The notes beneath the pieces are model-generated. The model was not told the DNA's origin. It made no database searches and was given only the letters and a program-made list of their open reading frames with translations. Of a stretch of DNA of 64,000 nucleotides, positions 35,230 through 50,106 are shown in pieces. Source of the stretch: Pholis gunnellus (Eukaryota > Chordata > Actinopteri > Perciformes > Pholidae); assembly GCA_910591455.2 (NCBI GenBank), contig OU342812.1, forward strand, positions 4,802,732-4,866,731, in the 5' to 3' direction. The position numbers and the translations under genes were made by a program. Within the stretch, counting starts at the first letter, position 1. Each line of letters starts with the position of its first letter.

Positions 35230-37567
35230 CACACACACACAGCCACTCTGTTAGAGAGGTTAGATGGGGATACTCCATGGAGAGGCGGGTAAACTGTTGC
35301 TCATCAAGTGACTTGGTCCAAAAACAGAATAAGTGTTGGAGTGGAGCAAGCTGTTTGTGCATCTGAGTGGAAAAACTGCAAACTGGGTGGTGAGAGGAGG
35401 GGAATTAATTGTCCCAGACACTCGCATGATAGTGTGATGGAGTAGAACGTGGGAAACGCTTGTGATGGACAAAAAAAACATGTTGCTGTTATGATGTAAA
35501 ACCCACGTCAAGTCCAATTTTAATTGATATCTTTTTTTCGGCTTGGCTTAAAGACAACACGGCCTTATGTGGGCTGAAAACAACCATTGACCTCTGGGGT
35601 TCATGACAAATTGCTACTCTCGAGAAAAAAATGCCCACAGACGGCTTCAACAGTCGGAAATCCTTCCTCGCGTAACCCGTACATATTGTTTCCATCATTT
35701 TCTTTCGAGAATAATCAGCTTTTCATCATTTAATTATGATGATTTTTATCAATCTATTAAATGTGACAGTTAAGATCGTAAGAGTATCACATCCAAACGT
35801 TTATAGAAAACTAAATAAAGAACTATAAAAAACTATAAATTAATTATCGAAATTCAATTTTGCCAATTGAGAAAAAGAGAGTCAGTAACAATACTTAAAA
35901 CAATCATACATGTAATAGCTATATTCAAATGTTTTTTTCAAGTTCCACAGCGTAATCAAAAGGTCTCATCACAACTCTTCTCTGACTGCACAAGAACTAG
36001 AATCCAGATTTCTTACAACAACAATCTAGTTTCAGTATTCGTCCTCAAATGACTCCGACAGCCTAGTTTCGACAGCCCTTATGAAGAAGCCTGTCAAAAA
36101 AGACCGAATATAAACTCGCCAAAAAAAGTGGAAGAAAACAAAGAACATAATTGTGCATGTGGAGGAGTTTGCAGAGAAGTGTCTTCGAACAGAACACTCC
36201 TACACTTTGCAAACATGCACGCAGAGCTGGAGTTTAGCTGGAGCTATAGTGCATTTAAATATATAAAACCATACACATATCAGGCATACTTACATTGTAC
36301 ATTGCCATGTAATACAATTATAATATAAATGCAATACATCTCTTTAAGTTACTTACATTTTTTTAAGCTTCAATTAGCTTTTAGAATAAAAGGAACAGTT
36401 TGTTTTATATTACAAAGTGAAATGCTCACATTCTTCAACTTTCTCTCAAGGCATTGCCAATTTTGACACCGCTCCACCTCATCCCGCCTTTTCTCTAGTT
36501 GCATTTCTCAGGAACTGTCAAATGCACTATTTACTCATGACTGCAAACCTCACAAAAGCGGAACTACAGAATATTGCTATTTTTTTTCCTATTTTCGCTA
36601 TCAAACAATAACATCAGCTGATAGTGTAGAGTTGCTGCCTGCGAAAGAAAAGCAGCAAATTACCGCTCTTTTAATCCGAAAAGAGCAGTTAGAGAATGTG
36701 GGAGCAGGTTGATGGGAGTTTCTACAGCACTTGCTGGGATGGGATGCGAGACTGACCTGAGTGCGGGCTGAGCAGACGTCCCAGTCTTGGCAGTCATTCA
36801 TATTCCAGTCCTCCCAGAGGGTCAACCCACTCCTCAGCTCCTCACTGCGCTACGCTGCTCCTCAGCACCACTGCCACAAGTTCCAACACCCGCAGATATC
36901 TGCAGCCTCCAGCTACACGCTGCCTCTGATCTCTGCATGCATGAAATAACACCAGCGAGCCCAACAAACTGAGAGCCTGCTATCCGTCGCTCTCTCTCTG
37001 TTGTGTATGTGACTGTGTGCGTGTCAAGTGTGTGTGTATGCGACTGTGTGTGTGTGTGCAAAGGGCTGAGGAAATGAGTAATATCTAGCAGTGAGAAACA
37101 TGTCTGCTATGCAGAGCCACACAGGCAGACCAGTTGCTGCTGCCGCCCACTTGCTTTAATCACTGTGAGGGATACAAACATGTACACACACACACACATT
37201 CTCACACAAACGTACACATACAAACAGTCGAGGATACAGCACATACAGATTATATACTGGGTGGTATATGTTAACTACATGCCCCCTTTGTACTGTCTGA
37301 AAGGTATGCTTTCCACTGAAGTTTCACCAGTTAAACTCTTTTTATTTAACATGAAAAAGTAATTAACAAATCAATTCAATCAATCATGAAATCGTTAATC
37401 TATATTTGTGAAGACATGTTGGCTCATAAAAGAGAGGGAGGGATTGGGGGGAGGCAGAGAGACCGTTGTTGAGAGACAGGGAGGGACGTGGTAGGAGGCT
37501 CATCATCCTACACACACTCTCAGACTTCGGCTGCCTCTGACTCAAAACCAAACCTCACATCCATCAA

Positions 37568-37616
<49 letters not shown>

Positions 37617-37639
37617 TACATATACACACAATACTTCTT

Positions 37640-37745
37640 TTTGTTTATCTGTAGTTTTCGTCTGAATTTGTGTCCTTTGTTCTCATCAAAGCACTTTGTG
37701 ACGAACCTGTTGTTAAAAGAGCTTTTATGAATAAATTTGATTTCA
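37640..37745 (+). repeat. Retroposon 3' tail remnant
   Basis: aaagcactttgtgacgaacc followed by aaaagagcttttatgaataa and atttgattt is typical of the 3' ends of fish SINE/LINE copies. It is flanked on both sides by CA microsatellites. Confidence 0.45.
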
Positions 37746-39479
37746 CTTCATATTCACACACACACACACACACACAGAAACACACACACACACACACACA
37801 CATTCACACAGGCTCATACGCTAACAGGAGCGCCGCAGGAGTGCTCTGAATGATTTGCCTCAGTGATTCAGTCGGTGCGAGTGAAGTGCGTCGGTATGGC
37901 TCGTATGGCTTATTAGGGCTGAATTGGTGACAGCGTAGCTCATTCACGGCAAGGAATCAGAAGCCTGTCAGTATAGAAAGCTACAAAATAATAAACGGGC
38001 ACAAGGTTGAAAATGCAACTCTATTACCCCGTCGGCAAAGAAACAAGGCCAAACATCAGTTCAGACGCACTTATGTTAATTATTGCTGCAGAAATGTAAT
38101 AAAGGAAAGAAAACGTAAATTGCAGTACGGGGAGAAATAGGATTTAATGAAGCAATCAAATCATTACTGGTAGTGAATTGCGAGGTCGAATATTTCAATA
38201 TAACCCAACCTTGCAAAGACAGAGCAGAGAGCAGACTCGTATCCAACAACGTTTTGGAGCTGGAGGTTAACCTTCTAACTTCTCAACCTCAACAGAGTGG
38301 AAAGCTAATCAGATGTGGAAGTGTGTGCAGACACACCAGCTCGAAGGCCACACTGAAACGTTCTCGGCGAGGTGGCAATTGCCAAGAAAGTCTCCTCTGA
38401 CATTTAGGAGAAGATTACTTTTTTATTTGAAGCGAATGCTGTTTGAAAATGATGTGTGCTGAGGTTGTGTGGGCACAAGCGCTGTCTGCTCTGGCATTTG
38501 CTGTTTTTGTGTGGGTTTATTGCAAGTATCACAATTAAAAGAGTATACTGATTTTTTTTTTTTTGTGTGAGTTTTGGAGTGTTTTGGATTTTAGATTAAA
38601 TCGTTTTGAGAGATTTTGCTTCCAATAGTTAAGGGCCACATTGTTAATGTCTTAACAAAAGTAAGAACAATGTTAATTGTTGGGCTACAAATAAATTAGA
38701 AGGAACAAATCTTCAAGATTTCAAGAAAAAGAAAATCTGTACATAAATGCATTCATTTATATGCAATAAAAGGGAACAAAAGGCCAAGAATTCAATGTTT
38801 TTTACTTATTTATAAAAGCTGGTTTACAAACAGGAAATTGTTTCTGTTACTGTAATTATAATTTGTTTAAGATTTAAAAACCTTAACTAATTTGAAAGTT
38901 GGCATTATTTAAGAATAAAGCTGCCACTATAAAAAAAGTATTTTAAACCCATTATTTACTCTGAAGGTGACAGAGTTGGATTTTCAAATTAAAGTGTCCA
39001 ACAAACGATCACACAAGACAACAAATAAAACATTTTATAACCAATATATTAAAAGTCATGGTTGCAAGTTGGTGAGAAATCATACTTTGTATATTAAAAC
39101 ATATAAAGGTACTGAAATAGGAAATAATAAAATGTAGTAAAGAAAATAAACTAATCAGCCTTTCGTGCTAATAACTAAATAAATATATTTATAAATAAAT
39201 AGTTCTGCATAAATCATATCAGTGTTCGATATAAATGTCGACATAATAGTCCAGTCATAGTGAAAGAGGAGCAAATAGAGCAAAGACCGGGTTCATCAAA
39301 GTTCGTTTACTACTATAAAGAGATAAAGAAATGACTGTTGTGCTCCACTTATGCATGCACACTTTGATATTCAGCATATTGAACACACACACAGATCAAC
39401 ACCAGCTAAAAAATCAACACCAGCAAATACACAGTGGAGTCCCACTGTGCTGTCAATCATTTATGTGCACCACTGAGAC

Positions 39480-39510
<31 letters not shown>

Positions 39511-41198
39511 GGCTTACACAAACACACACACACACACACACACGTACAGGGTCGGGCCTAGACAAGAAAGGTCAGATGAGTCACCCAGCAAACCGAAGTG
39601 TCAAGTAGCAAAAGGGGTCAAAGTAGTCTCCTACAGCTTAGATTTGACATCGTCTCCTCAGCAGATTTTTATTGAACACGGGAAACGTTTAACGGTCTTA
39701 GCTTCTGCTCCTTTTCTTTTGCAATTAAAACAACATTTTGCCTCTTCTTTTTCTTTTGTTCTTTTTTTCCCTAGTGCGTAGCCTCGTATGGGGTGTCTGA
39801 TCACGTTTCAGGCTGAGCGGGGGATCTATGATGGACGTCTGATGCAGCAGAAATTTGTTGCTGAATGTAACGGATCTGAAGAGAGGGGAGAGGAAGGGGG
39901 GTAGGGTTGGTAGAGGACACAGATAGATAGATAGTTGGAGTGGTGAGGGGAGGAGGGGAGTACTACTAGCCGTGTGTGGTGGCTTACTCCACAAGGAGCA
40001 GGGCTAAGCTGATAAAGGGACAGGGTGATACGGGCAATAGCTTATTGGGCAAAAGGCCAGGTCAGCCTTCAGGGCACTGGCCCATTCTACGACAGGATGA
40101 GCCAGCAGCCCGGCACGCAAAGATCCAATTTAAGAGTGACTCTTTCTGGATATGTGCTCAGTCATGAAAAGACTAGCACACGTTTTGCCTTTTGATGAAG
40201 GATATGAGATCAACAGTCGTGTGCCATCGGTGCAGCAAAAAAAATGATACAGAATACACCGCCTTCTTGTTGTCAACAGAGGATGCTAAACATTGCAAGA
40301 ACAGAGCTGATTGGAGGAGAGCAGTACAGCGTGAGTGATGCAGACGAGAGGATGACGGCTGTAATGTATTGCCGGGTTAATCCCCGTGAATCCCAACTGG
40401 TACGGCCTAAGGAAGGCTTAGTATAGTTCTGGGAGGAAATCCCCCTGTGAAGTGGTACAGGCCATTAGCCCCTTGGGTATAAATAGGGCAGCTATGGCTC
40501 CTTAAGCTGGCTTTTACGCAATATCAGTTAAAAATATGACTTGACTAATTACATGCAGGTCAGCCAGTCAGCAGAAGCAAAGAAAAAAAAAGATCCTCCT
40601 CTTCCTCTGACCAGACTGCTGCAGAGTCTCTCGTCTTCTGCGCGGCGCATGCGAGTGTGCACGCAGAGGTCAGCAGGGAGCAAGTGGAAACATTAATAGG
40701 TATTCTGCAAACCTTGTGGGTGACATTAACTTGTTGTTTGTCATTCATTGACATTTAGGTGTCATGAGGAGTTTCATTTTTGCACTTTTCCACTGCCTCA
40801 ATCTCTTCTGCGGCATTTGCACCAGCTACATTTTCAACCACAAAGAGATGACTTGGGTTTCATTTTGTAGGTATCGTAAGCATCGCAAAGTTAAAAAAAA
40901 ACTAAACATGACACAAACATCACAAACAAGTGTGCCACTATTGGTTAAGCGACGGCAATTCTTACGCAACTGTAGTGATGTCACGTTCTGCTGATGCACA
41001 GTCATGCTTTTGTGTTTCCAACCTTGCAGCTCACTCGTTTTTTGTCCGAACTAGTTTCCCCTGCTTTTCAACATGCCCGTCTCACAGGTGACAGTCCCTC
41101 TCGCTAGTCTGTGACACGATTAGGACAAACTCCTCGCGCTTGATGCGAGTAGTACTCTCACGCTATGAGATCAGTGGCTTACAATTGGGGGGTGAGAG

Positions 41199-41237
<39 letters not shown>

Positions 41238-42730
41238 TGAGACAGTCTGATGGGGGTGGAAACAGCTCGAAAAGAAAGAGAACAAGTGTGTTTGTGTGTG
41301 TGTGTGAGTGAAAGAAAAGAGGAGGGGGGGGATTACTTTTCATTTCAAAGATTTGTTGTTTTTGGCACTGTCCCCATGGCGACCGACAGTCAAACTGGGT
41401 TTTCTGTTAGTTCTCTAGTTTAGCAGCAAAATGTCAGCGAGCTGCATTCATACACGGTGATGACTTCTCCACTGAGAGAGCATGGCCGGGTCCCTCCTCT
41501 GAAGCTCAAGTGCCATTCATTTGCAGCGAGACTGTCTAGACTGGCTTCACAGATGCTGTCTGGATTACATTTAGCACTGCCGAACATTCAAGGCAACATT
41601 GCTATACACTGCCATTATTGCTATCGCTCTACAACCCCTCCCACATCAGATCCGCTGGCCAGCCACACGCTTGTTTACTCAACGCGCGGCGTGTGCTGTT
41701 TGTTGCAGAGGGTGCTGCAAATGATATTGAAATAGGATTGAGTGGGCTTAATGCTTGTTTTTAAAATGAAAATAGGGAGAGTCCCACTTGAGAGGGAACC
41801 TTTGTCACGCAGCTATTTATTAATCTCTGCTAATACCTACAGAAAAGAAAAGAGTTGAATTAAATTAGAGGAAGATGTTTTGCTGAGTGATTTTTATGTT
41901 GCGAAGGATTTAAAAAAAAAAAAAATGAATAGAGAAGCAAGGGCAGGGAAGGTAATACGCGACTTCGGGACAGGCTTTCAGGACACTATTGATGCAATAG
42001 GCTACAGGATGTCTCAGATGTTACACTTTCTGTACAGCGATGCCAAAACCGATACGGTGCAATTTGTTGCGTTTGTGCACGCTGGGTCTGTCTGTACGAG
42101 GGAGCAGATCTACTGATCCACTGGGCTCCGGCAGGCGGAGAGAGGCTGAAAAAAAACAAACTGTGGGTGTTAAGTAGTGGGTGGCGGGGTTGAAAGGTCG
42201 TTGACCCCTATTGTTGATGAAGTGTGGAGGAGGAGGAGAACACACTGCCTGATCATACGCAAGGGTTGGCAGGTCGGGGCCAAAGAAAACGGTCCGTGTG
42301 AAAGACAAAAACTTTGATAACTGACAGATTGCACTATGCACACACACACAAACACACACAGCGTACACATATCTTCACAAAGTACTTCACACTGTATGTG
42401 CGTCTGAACGTAAATGCATCATATGCAATCCCACCTCCCTCTCATGGGACACCCCCCACTGATAGGTGTGTCTGTCACCTTAAAGTAGTCTGGCGCGGTG
42501 TCAACTGTATTCAAACACCTGCCCCTGTTTGGGATTATTCATCACACTCCTGGCTCCTCGGCTGAGCTCCCGAGCCAATTCTCATACCCTTCAACGGTGA
42601 GAGTGCTGATCTGGGAACAAGTTGGCATGGAGGTTCCTTCTTGACTCATGAGCAAGTATCTTCAAAGAGATTTGTGCCAAAACAATTAGACTGACTATAA
42701 GAAGCAGACGTAGACGTCTCGATGTCACCC

Positions 42731-42990
42731 GTTTGTGGACTGCCGTTTTTAAGCCTCGAGTTTTTTGGCCGACGCCATCGTGTTTTTTTTGCAACCAGTG
42801 AACAGAATTGACCATATTTAGACTACGGAGGAGTGACGTAGAGACGCCGTATACGGCTCTGGCACCGACCTGTCAATCACAAGGCAGCCCCGCCCTAAAA
42901 CATCCCCTGCTTTATGGTCTGTTTGACTCTAAATGGACCATCATTTACTAAATGAACATCATGCTGTATTGAAGACTTGAAACTAGAGAC
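42731..42990 (-). repeat. Dispersed repeat family A, copy 3 (inverted, partial)
   Basis: Reverse-complement match to copies 1 and 2: gacctgtcaatcacaaggca, ccccgccctaaaacatcc and agtgacgtagagacgccgta are visible on the plus strand. Only the second half of the element is present. Confidence 0.75.
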
Positions 42991-43571
42991 TTGGAAAAAC
43001 GATGTGAGCTGCACTTTTCATATCAATTAAATGAAGTACAATACGAGCTTGTGTTAGGGCGGCACAATTTCCAGAAATGTTGCCAAACTTGACTCCCTCT
43101 CCGTCGTACAAGAGGATGACACGCAAGACGTGTTACCTGTTGGTTTGCCCTTACTGCAGGTGTGACTTTGTGTGATAGTGAGAGTGATTGTACATCATGC
43201 ATCCTGCAATGACCCCGGCGAGCGAGAATAGGAAGCGGGTGATAAAGAATATGAATACAGAAGTAAGGTTACACGGGGTCATGAAGCCTCAAACGGGGTG
43301 GAAGACGGGAAATGTGTGTCAGAGCGAACGTAAATCATACGGCCCTAAAAACAAATGGACAGATCCACGTGATCATGCAAATGTGTAGTCTCTGCGTGAA
43401 TGTACCCTTCACTCTCGAAGTTTTCCCTCTCTGTCTTTCACTTTCAGTCCCCCCCCCCCCCACCCCCACCCACCCACTCTCTGTCTTTCCCTTTCACTCA
43501 ACTGGCTGGCTTTTTGAGAGCACACACTCAACGTGGGTGAGAGTGCTAGAGTATATGACTGTCGACACAAG

Positions 43572-43576
<5 letters not shown>

Positions 43577-43635
<59 letters not shown>
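43577..43635. repeat. (GT)n microsatellite
   Basis: 59-bp GT tract. A C-rich run lies about 110-130 bp to its left (from 43448). Confidence 0.95.
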
Positions 43636-43639
<4 letters not shown>

Positions 43640-44261
43640 CCTGTCTGTGTGGTGCTGTAGGTGGAGAGGCACAGCAGGGCGTAAAGGAGCACTGCGATAA
43701 TGACAGACCATGCATTATATAACATGCAGATTGCATAAGGAGAAGATTATTTTAGGTCCAGATATTGAGGATGTATAAGTTATTTTTTTATTTTTTTGTT
43801 ACGTGGGTGTGTACAGCACTATGTGCACCTCTAAGTGCAAGGATGTGTGTTTGTGTGAAAATGTTCTGAAATGTGCTTTTTCTTTTTTTTTTTGGTGTCT
43901 TTCGAGGAGTGTGTGGGTGTAAGTAAACTAAGTGTATTATGTGTTTGTAAGATGGGGGCATGAATGTTTTCAGATTTCTTTCATAGCTATCTGCATATCA
44001 AAACAAGTATGTGGGAATGTTGGCACATTTGTGCACAGTGTGCATAAGGGTGTCTTTATTGCGAGCTCCCACTCATTATCACTTTTAGACTTCAGAGAGA
44101 TTCACTTTAAAGGGGCTGATTCTCCTTGTCGGGCGCAAACCTTGTAACTTCCAGATTTAATGATTTTCTTGTTTGAGCTTGCGTTGAAAAAAATTATAAT
44201 TTAAAAAAACAGGCTCCTCTATGGGCTGAACAAGTTTTGTGGATCTCTCTCAGGCACAAGT

Positions 44262-45060
44262 AGGAGTAGGCGGTATACCGGTTTCATCACAAGGTTCACG
44301 TTGATTTTGCAACACCGTCATCACCGTCGTAAACACACATTTTGGTTTGGCAAACACACCAGAGGGAGACACGACACCTGATGAACTACGTCACCTCTGC
44401 GCAGGTTATACTGTCTATGGTTACGTACAGGCAACCTCCGTTTCCGTGTCACGGACTCTCCTGCTTTTCATTTTGCTTATTTGCTCGCTTTATCTTTTGC
44501 TGAATCTCTAGATGAACCCATGTGGCCCATGTGTCTTTTGTACAGTACTTGTCCCAACAGCGTCTACTCTGCAAACTCTGTCTACATGTAAAAGATGATG
44601 TCAGCTTTCAGTTGCTTTAGAGATGTAAATTCTTTTTTATGTAATATTCCCATTTTGGCTGTGGTGAAATAAGGGACAAGAATAATAATAAAACAACAGT
44701 AAATATGTGTACAAAAACCCTTCTTTTCACCCCCTTAATATTATTTATGGCTCAGCAATACACTCACAACACAAAACAACAGCACAGCTTTTGCTTTTAA
44801 ATCTGAATGAATCATATCACATTTATATTATGGGGCAGGCTTCTCCTCCCAAAACATATGTAGGACTTAACCTCATTTTGTATTGTTATTTAGACCAAAT
44901 AAACACATCTGTTATTTCCTTCCATTGCTAAGAAAAGAGTGTAAAGAGATTCATGTTTTGTATCTCTTTTTAATTTCGTAATACCGTGATATGAAATAAT
45001 ACCGTCGACGCAAAAAAAATGAAACAAATGACCCCCGTGATATACGTTTCGGGTCACATC
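44262..45060. repeat. Possible interspersed element (ggcggtataccgg type)
   Basis: It begins taggcggtataccggtttca and ends with aataccgtgatatgaaataa and gatatacgtttcgggtcaca, phrases that I associate with a fish DNA transposon family. The boundaries and the link between the two ends are uncertain. Confidence 0.35.
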
Positions 45061-46380
45061 GTCACAAGGTTGTGGTCGTACAGGGTGTGTTGTGTGGAGT
45101 CACAGAAGTGAGGCAGAGCAGATAGTCTCCGTGTGCCACTGCCTTCTCTTTGCGCCTCGCTCCATGCATGAGTGTGCCCCTGTAAAAATAGACCTCTTAA
45201 AGGGCCAGCAGCCACTCAACCTTCTCCCACAAGCCTGTTCTGCTCTTCAGGGTGACAGTACTCTAAGAAACATGGGATGGGAGAACATGCTGTATTTTCC
45301 CATTCAGCCCACAGAGACGAGTTGTATTTCTGTTTCCCACGAGACACAGAAAAATACCCACATTCAGTATTTTCTTTATCCTCACCATTCATGAGGGCAC
45401 TTCTCTGTTACAATACCAGGGTCATAAAGCTTCAGTTTTATATAAGTAAGTTACCACAGTACACATATTAAGCTCTATTCAAGATCTGGGTTTTGAAGCC
45501 ACCTGACTACAGCGGAGCCCCACCTTGGCACAAATTCTCACTGTTACACCACAGAGTGTTTTGCTCCAAATCGGGTAGAAATTGCTCCTTTGCATATGAG
45601 TCACACTTTGCAATTGTGCACTCAAAAGGAGCATTTCTTGAAGCAATCTCTCTAAGTGACACAGGACTTCCTGTACACTGCCGAGGCTCGTCGTCGTAAT
45701 TGCGATAAGTGAATTAAGTCAGCGGGGACAAATGTTGTGCATCTCGCTTGAAAGACGTCTATAGCTGGGAACTCTCTGAACCTGTGAAGTGTTCCTATAT
45801 GCAGCATATGGGGGTATCACTGCAGCAGAAGGACAGCGGCTGCTGTAGCAGAAATAGACATACAGAAATCATAATCGTGCACACCGGCGTAGTGTTTCTC
45901 CTGCGAGAATGGCGAGAAAAATGAGGAGGGCTTCGAGTGGAGTCGGTAATAGAACCACAAGCGATGCAGGAAAAACAAGACAAATTCGTGCGTTGACCAT
46001 GTGGTGTGAAGTTGTGATTACAAATTAAAAGTACATCTCCTCTCATGTATCTTTGTACACTGGTTGAATAAGAAGTTACAGTAGATATTACAGATGCCTG
46101 ATGCACACCTGCGCATCCTCTATTTTGATTGCACGAGACAACATCTGCACCTCCTATGTTCTCTCTCCTCCTTCCTCATTTCCCACCTCTTTCCAAATTC
46201 CCCCCCGCCCCCCCCCCCCCGCTGCTCGACTAACCCCACCCTCACCAATCTCATATCTGTTCCTCCCAGTTTAAGCGGGCTCCTCCAGGGCCCCTGGCTA
46301 TCTCTGGACCAGGGCTATTTAAGCCCACTGCTCTAATTCTGAAAGTCCTGATCTGCCGTCATGCTGAGTGATGAACCTCC

Positions 46381-46383
<3 letters not shown>

Positions 46384-46452
<69 letters not shown>
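46384..46452. repeat. (CT)n microsatellite
   Basis: 69-bp CT tract within a broad pyrimidine-rich zone (46380-47375). Confidence 0.96.
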
Positions 46453-46458
<6 letters not shown>

Positions 46459-47282
46459 CTCTCTGTCTGTCTTCGTCTTCCTCACACACTCCTTGACTGT
46501 GGATCTGTCACACTCTCCCTCTTGTTCACACTCTCTCTGTTATGCCCTTCCACGCGCACAAACACTCCCACACACAGGTGCCGATTTACATGAGGGTATA
46601 CGCTCATTCACACACACACACACGCACACAGACACACACACATGTCAGGCACATTTTCTCTCCCTGTAATTAACCCAGCTCACTCTCGAGATGACCTGAT
46701 GACAGACACCCCTGAACCTGTTTCCTCAGAGCATTTAAACGCACACAGCTCAGTGTGTTTATCCCTTCATTCAAAGTTGCTAACACACCTGCGCTCCCTC
46801 TCTCCCACACACACACACACACACACACACTCAGAGGAGGAAGCGGTGTGGTCACATACCTCGCCGGGTGCCTTCGCGTAGCAGAGAGTTTACTCATTGG
46901 ACCAGTAAGCAGCAGGCACGTAGGAATATCCAGTTTTGAGTCTGCAAGCCTCTTCTTCCTCTCTACTGCTCAGCCTCCCCTTCCTTCATCCTATTCCTGC
47001 CTCTCCTCCTTCTCACTCTCTAAACGCCTCTTTGCTCTCTCTCTCTCTCTCCCTCTATCTCCCCGCGAGTGCGCTCTCTTTCTCTCTCCCCAGCTCGCAT
47101 GATCTCTCCAACCCCCTCCCTCCCTCCTCCTCTCTTGCCGTCGCTCTAACTGACACACACACACACCTTCTATCTCACCCCTTACAACTTCAATCTACAC
47201 TCATCCCTCTGAGTAAGTCTCTCTGACACACGGTGACACTTGATAACTTTTTTCCTTTCCCCTACCTAATATGCTCCCTCCC

Positions 47283-47285
<3 letters not shown>

Positions 47286-47370
<85 letters not shown>
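47286..47370. repeat. (CT)n microsatellite
   Basis: 85-bp CT tract ending the same pyrimidine-rich zone. Confidence 0.96.
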
Positions 47371-47374
<4 letters not shown>

Positions 47375-47886
47375 CCTGGGAGTGTATAATTAGACAGAGC
47401 TCAGTGGTAATACAGTCAGGCTCATTGTGGGAGCCTTAGCATTGCTGCTCATGTTTGGCTGATAGCCCAGCGGCTTCACTCATTAACCTCCCTCGAGCTG
47501 CAGAATGGGCCAGCCCACGGGCTCGTGCTATTTGCTGCAGCACCTCAGCCTCTTAGCCTGTCGGCCAATCGCAGCCCACGCGGATGATGGTTGGGGGGGG
47601 GGGGGATAAAAGGTGTGCCGGCCAGGCTCACGGTGTCGTAGGTGAGGGAGCTAAACATAATCACTAAGCATTGACATGTTGCTGCAAGTGAAGCGCAACA
47701 CCAGCTGGTCAAATCTTGACACATCAAGGATTTCGTTCGCAGTCATAAGGAGTCACTTCTCTTTTAGCTTTAATCACTTGGTCATGATCTGCGTGCAGTG
47801 GCATCATGTGCTTTTCTTTGAAGCGTGAAACCACAAAAGACCACTCACACATCTTATTGTGAAACCACTGTGAGGTACGGGAATGT

Positions 47887-47999
<113 letters not shown>

Positions 48000-49384
48000 C
48001 AATAAGTCATATGCTCTCTTCACTGTACTGCCTCAGTTCCCATCACAAATGACTTGGCGTTACTCTTTGAACAATTAAACCTTTCTATTAGTTTAGTTTA
48101 TGTTCATTAGAGTTAAATGATATCCGGTCTCGTCTGAACTGCTCTGTGATATTATTGATATCACAATTGTCTAACTCGCTGACAAATATTTGCTTTGTGC
48201 CACACCTGGGCGAGTGCTTTCGCACCTTCGTCATCGTTGGGCAAAACATTTGACTCAGGTCCAGGAGCTGGAAGCGTCGGGAGAGGCCGGGCCATGAGCA
48301 GCTTTCAAGGCTGGGGTCTCTCTACAGGTCAAAATCTATGACCTGCAGTTAAGTGTGACTGTTTGTTTGCCTGTGATCGCAGTCCTCCCTGCTGGATTGA
48401 GCAATTGCCCTTTTTTATTTCTTACTATTATAATTGTTGTGTTTCGGGGTTTTTTTTGTGGCAATTGTAACCTTGAAAATAAATAAATGAACGAGACCAG
48501 CAGAGAGAAGATGGCTGTTTTTATATAGTTTGCTGCGGTAAAACAAGAGGTTTTCTAAAGGGAATCTGGTGCTCGGAAACACTACCACCTTCGTCCACAG
48601 GGGCCGCCAAACTTCACACACAATGAGAGTTCCTTGTAGTAGCTTTAAGTTCTGGGTAAACATAACATGATGTTGACCATAAATCAATATCAAGTGATGC
48701 CTTTCAAAGCCTTTCAAAGCTCAACCCACATTTGGTGATGACATGACAGCACCACTGTAACAATACCAGAAAAGAAAAAAATTGCACAAAGACAAAGAAA
48801 TATTGAGCAGCGTATCAGTCAGAAAAAGTGCTCACACTCTGTTTAAACACTAAGGAAAATACAGTACTTTGATTAAAACAGTTGTAGTGAAAATACGAAA
48901 AAGTTCCATCCAGTAACATGGTTTAAAATATCTTATATCTCATATTTCTAGTACTGTATTTCATAATGTTGTTTGTACTTTGACAGGCAGCTTGAGCCTC
49001 AGTTGGGTAACTTTTAAAATAAAGATAGTGTCAAAGTGTCAGAGCCATAATTGCAGCTTCATGAATGCCTTATAACCTCACAGATCATATTCTCTTTTAA
49101 TCCGCCTTGTAACAGTCATAGCTATTGTAAGCTATTCGCTCTTTAGACTTTTGAGTCATCTCAAACACATATACTTTTTTATGCTTGAAGAAAATAATTT
49201 TTGTTCCGTCAGCCAAAAAAAAATATCTTATACATTTTATTTCAATAAAGGTCATCATCATGTTTCTGAAAGTTTCTGTTTGACTGGAGCCCAGGAGTAG
49301 GAGGGAAGATTGTGATCAAACAACCAGAAAGAGTGGGAGGGTGTGACTACAGCACTAATCAAGAGATCACATGGTGTGTGTTTG

Positions 49385-49417
<33 letters not shown>

Positions 49418-50106
49418 TTTGCTCTTGTGATCATTAGGCACCTCGCAGGCTGAACGTCTTGGTATCATTTCCTCTCTCCTTCTCTCTCTCTCCCATTCTC
49501 ACTTCTGCATTCACACTACAACATCCGATAAACACCGATGTAAATAGAACTGGGAAGAAAAACGTTACTCTGCTCGCTGAGGGAAAATTTGTTTAACGGT
49601 CAAAAGTTTGAGTTGGTTCTTTAGCGCGTTGATGATGCTTCTGAGTCTGATGGACCACCATGGCCCTTATCTCGATTAAAAAATACGTACGGTAGTCGAC
49701 ATGTAGAGACAAATATTTCTTTGATCATGTTTGAAATGTGCCATGAATTACACACCTGACGTTTATCAATTCAAAACATAATTTTGCATGTCAAGAGAGT
49801 AACATTTTGTCGTAAAACTGTTGACGTATAAGGCTGGGAAAATACAGAATTAGTAAAACTACACACCCAAAAGGCCCTATTCACAGCAGCCATGTTGACA
49901 TGTCATAGCAGAGTAAAAATAGGTGTGATTGATTCAATTAATCATACATTTTTTTCTATTTAAAATGTCAGTCATTCCAGTGAGCCAGCATGCACAGTAC
50001 CACAGCCCTGGCCCACCTAAACGGATCAGGGCCATAGCTATTGTTATAAATGAATTACACCATGTTTTTACCCTGAGGCTGTGAAAAGGGGCATATAGTC
50101 ATGTAG

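Larger units (their letters stand above)
33903..40000. other. Upstream region of the ataxin-1-like gene, block 1
   Basis: No coding exon recognised. It holds CA/GT repeats (34345-34368, 35197-35225, 37571-37613, 37754-37801), the CCA repeat at 35011-35054, a CT run at about 39487-39511 and AT-rich non-coding DNA at 35700-36600 and 38400-39320. A possible minus-strand donor (CACTCAG/gtcagtc) near 36757 could end a non-coding 5' exon. Confidence 0.4.
40001..46370. other. Upstream region of the ataxin-1-like gene, block 2
   Basis: No coding exon recognised. It contains a perfect TATA motif (TATAAATAG at 40478-40486) without a supported gene, a GA run at about 41201-41235, family A copy 3, a GT tract and a possible DNA element at 44262-45060. 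Confidence 0.4.

Noticed and set aside
40764..40994. 76-codon frame starting MRSFIFALFHCLN downstream of a TATA motif
   Set aside because: It begins like a signal peptide but has no recognisable mature domain, no splice support and quickly turns into lysine-rich chance sequence.
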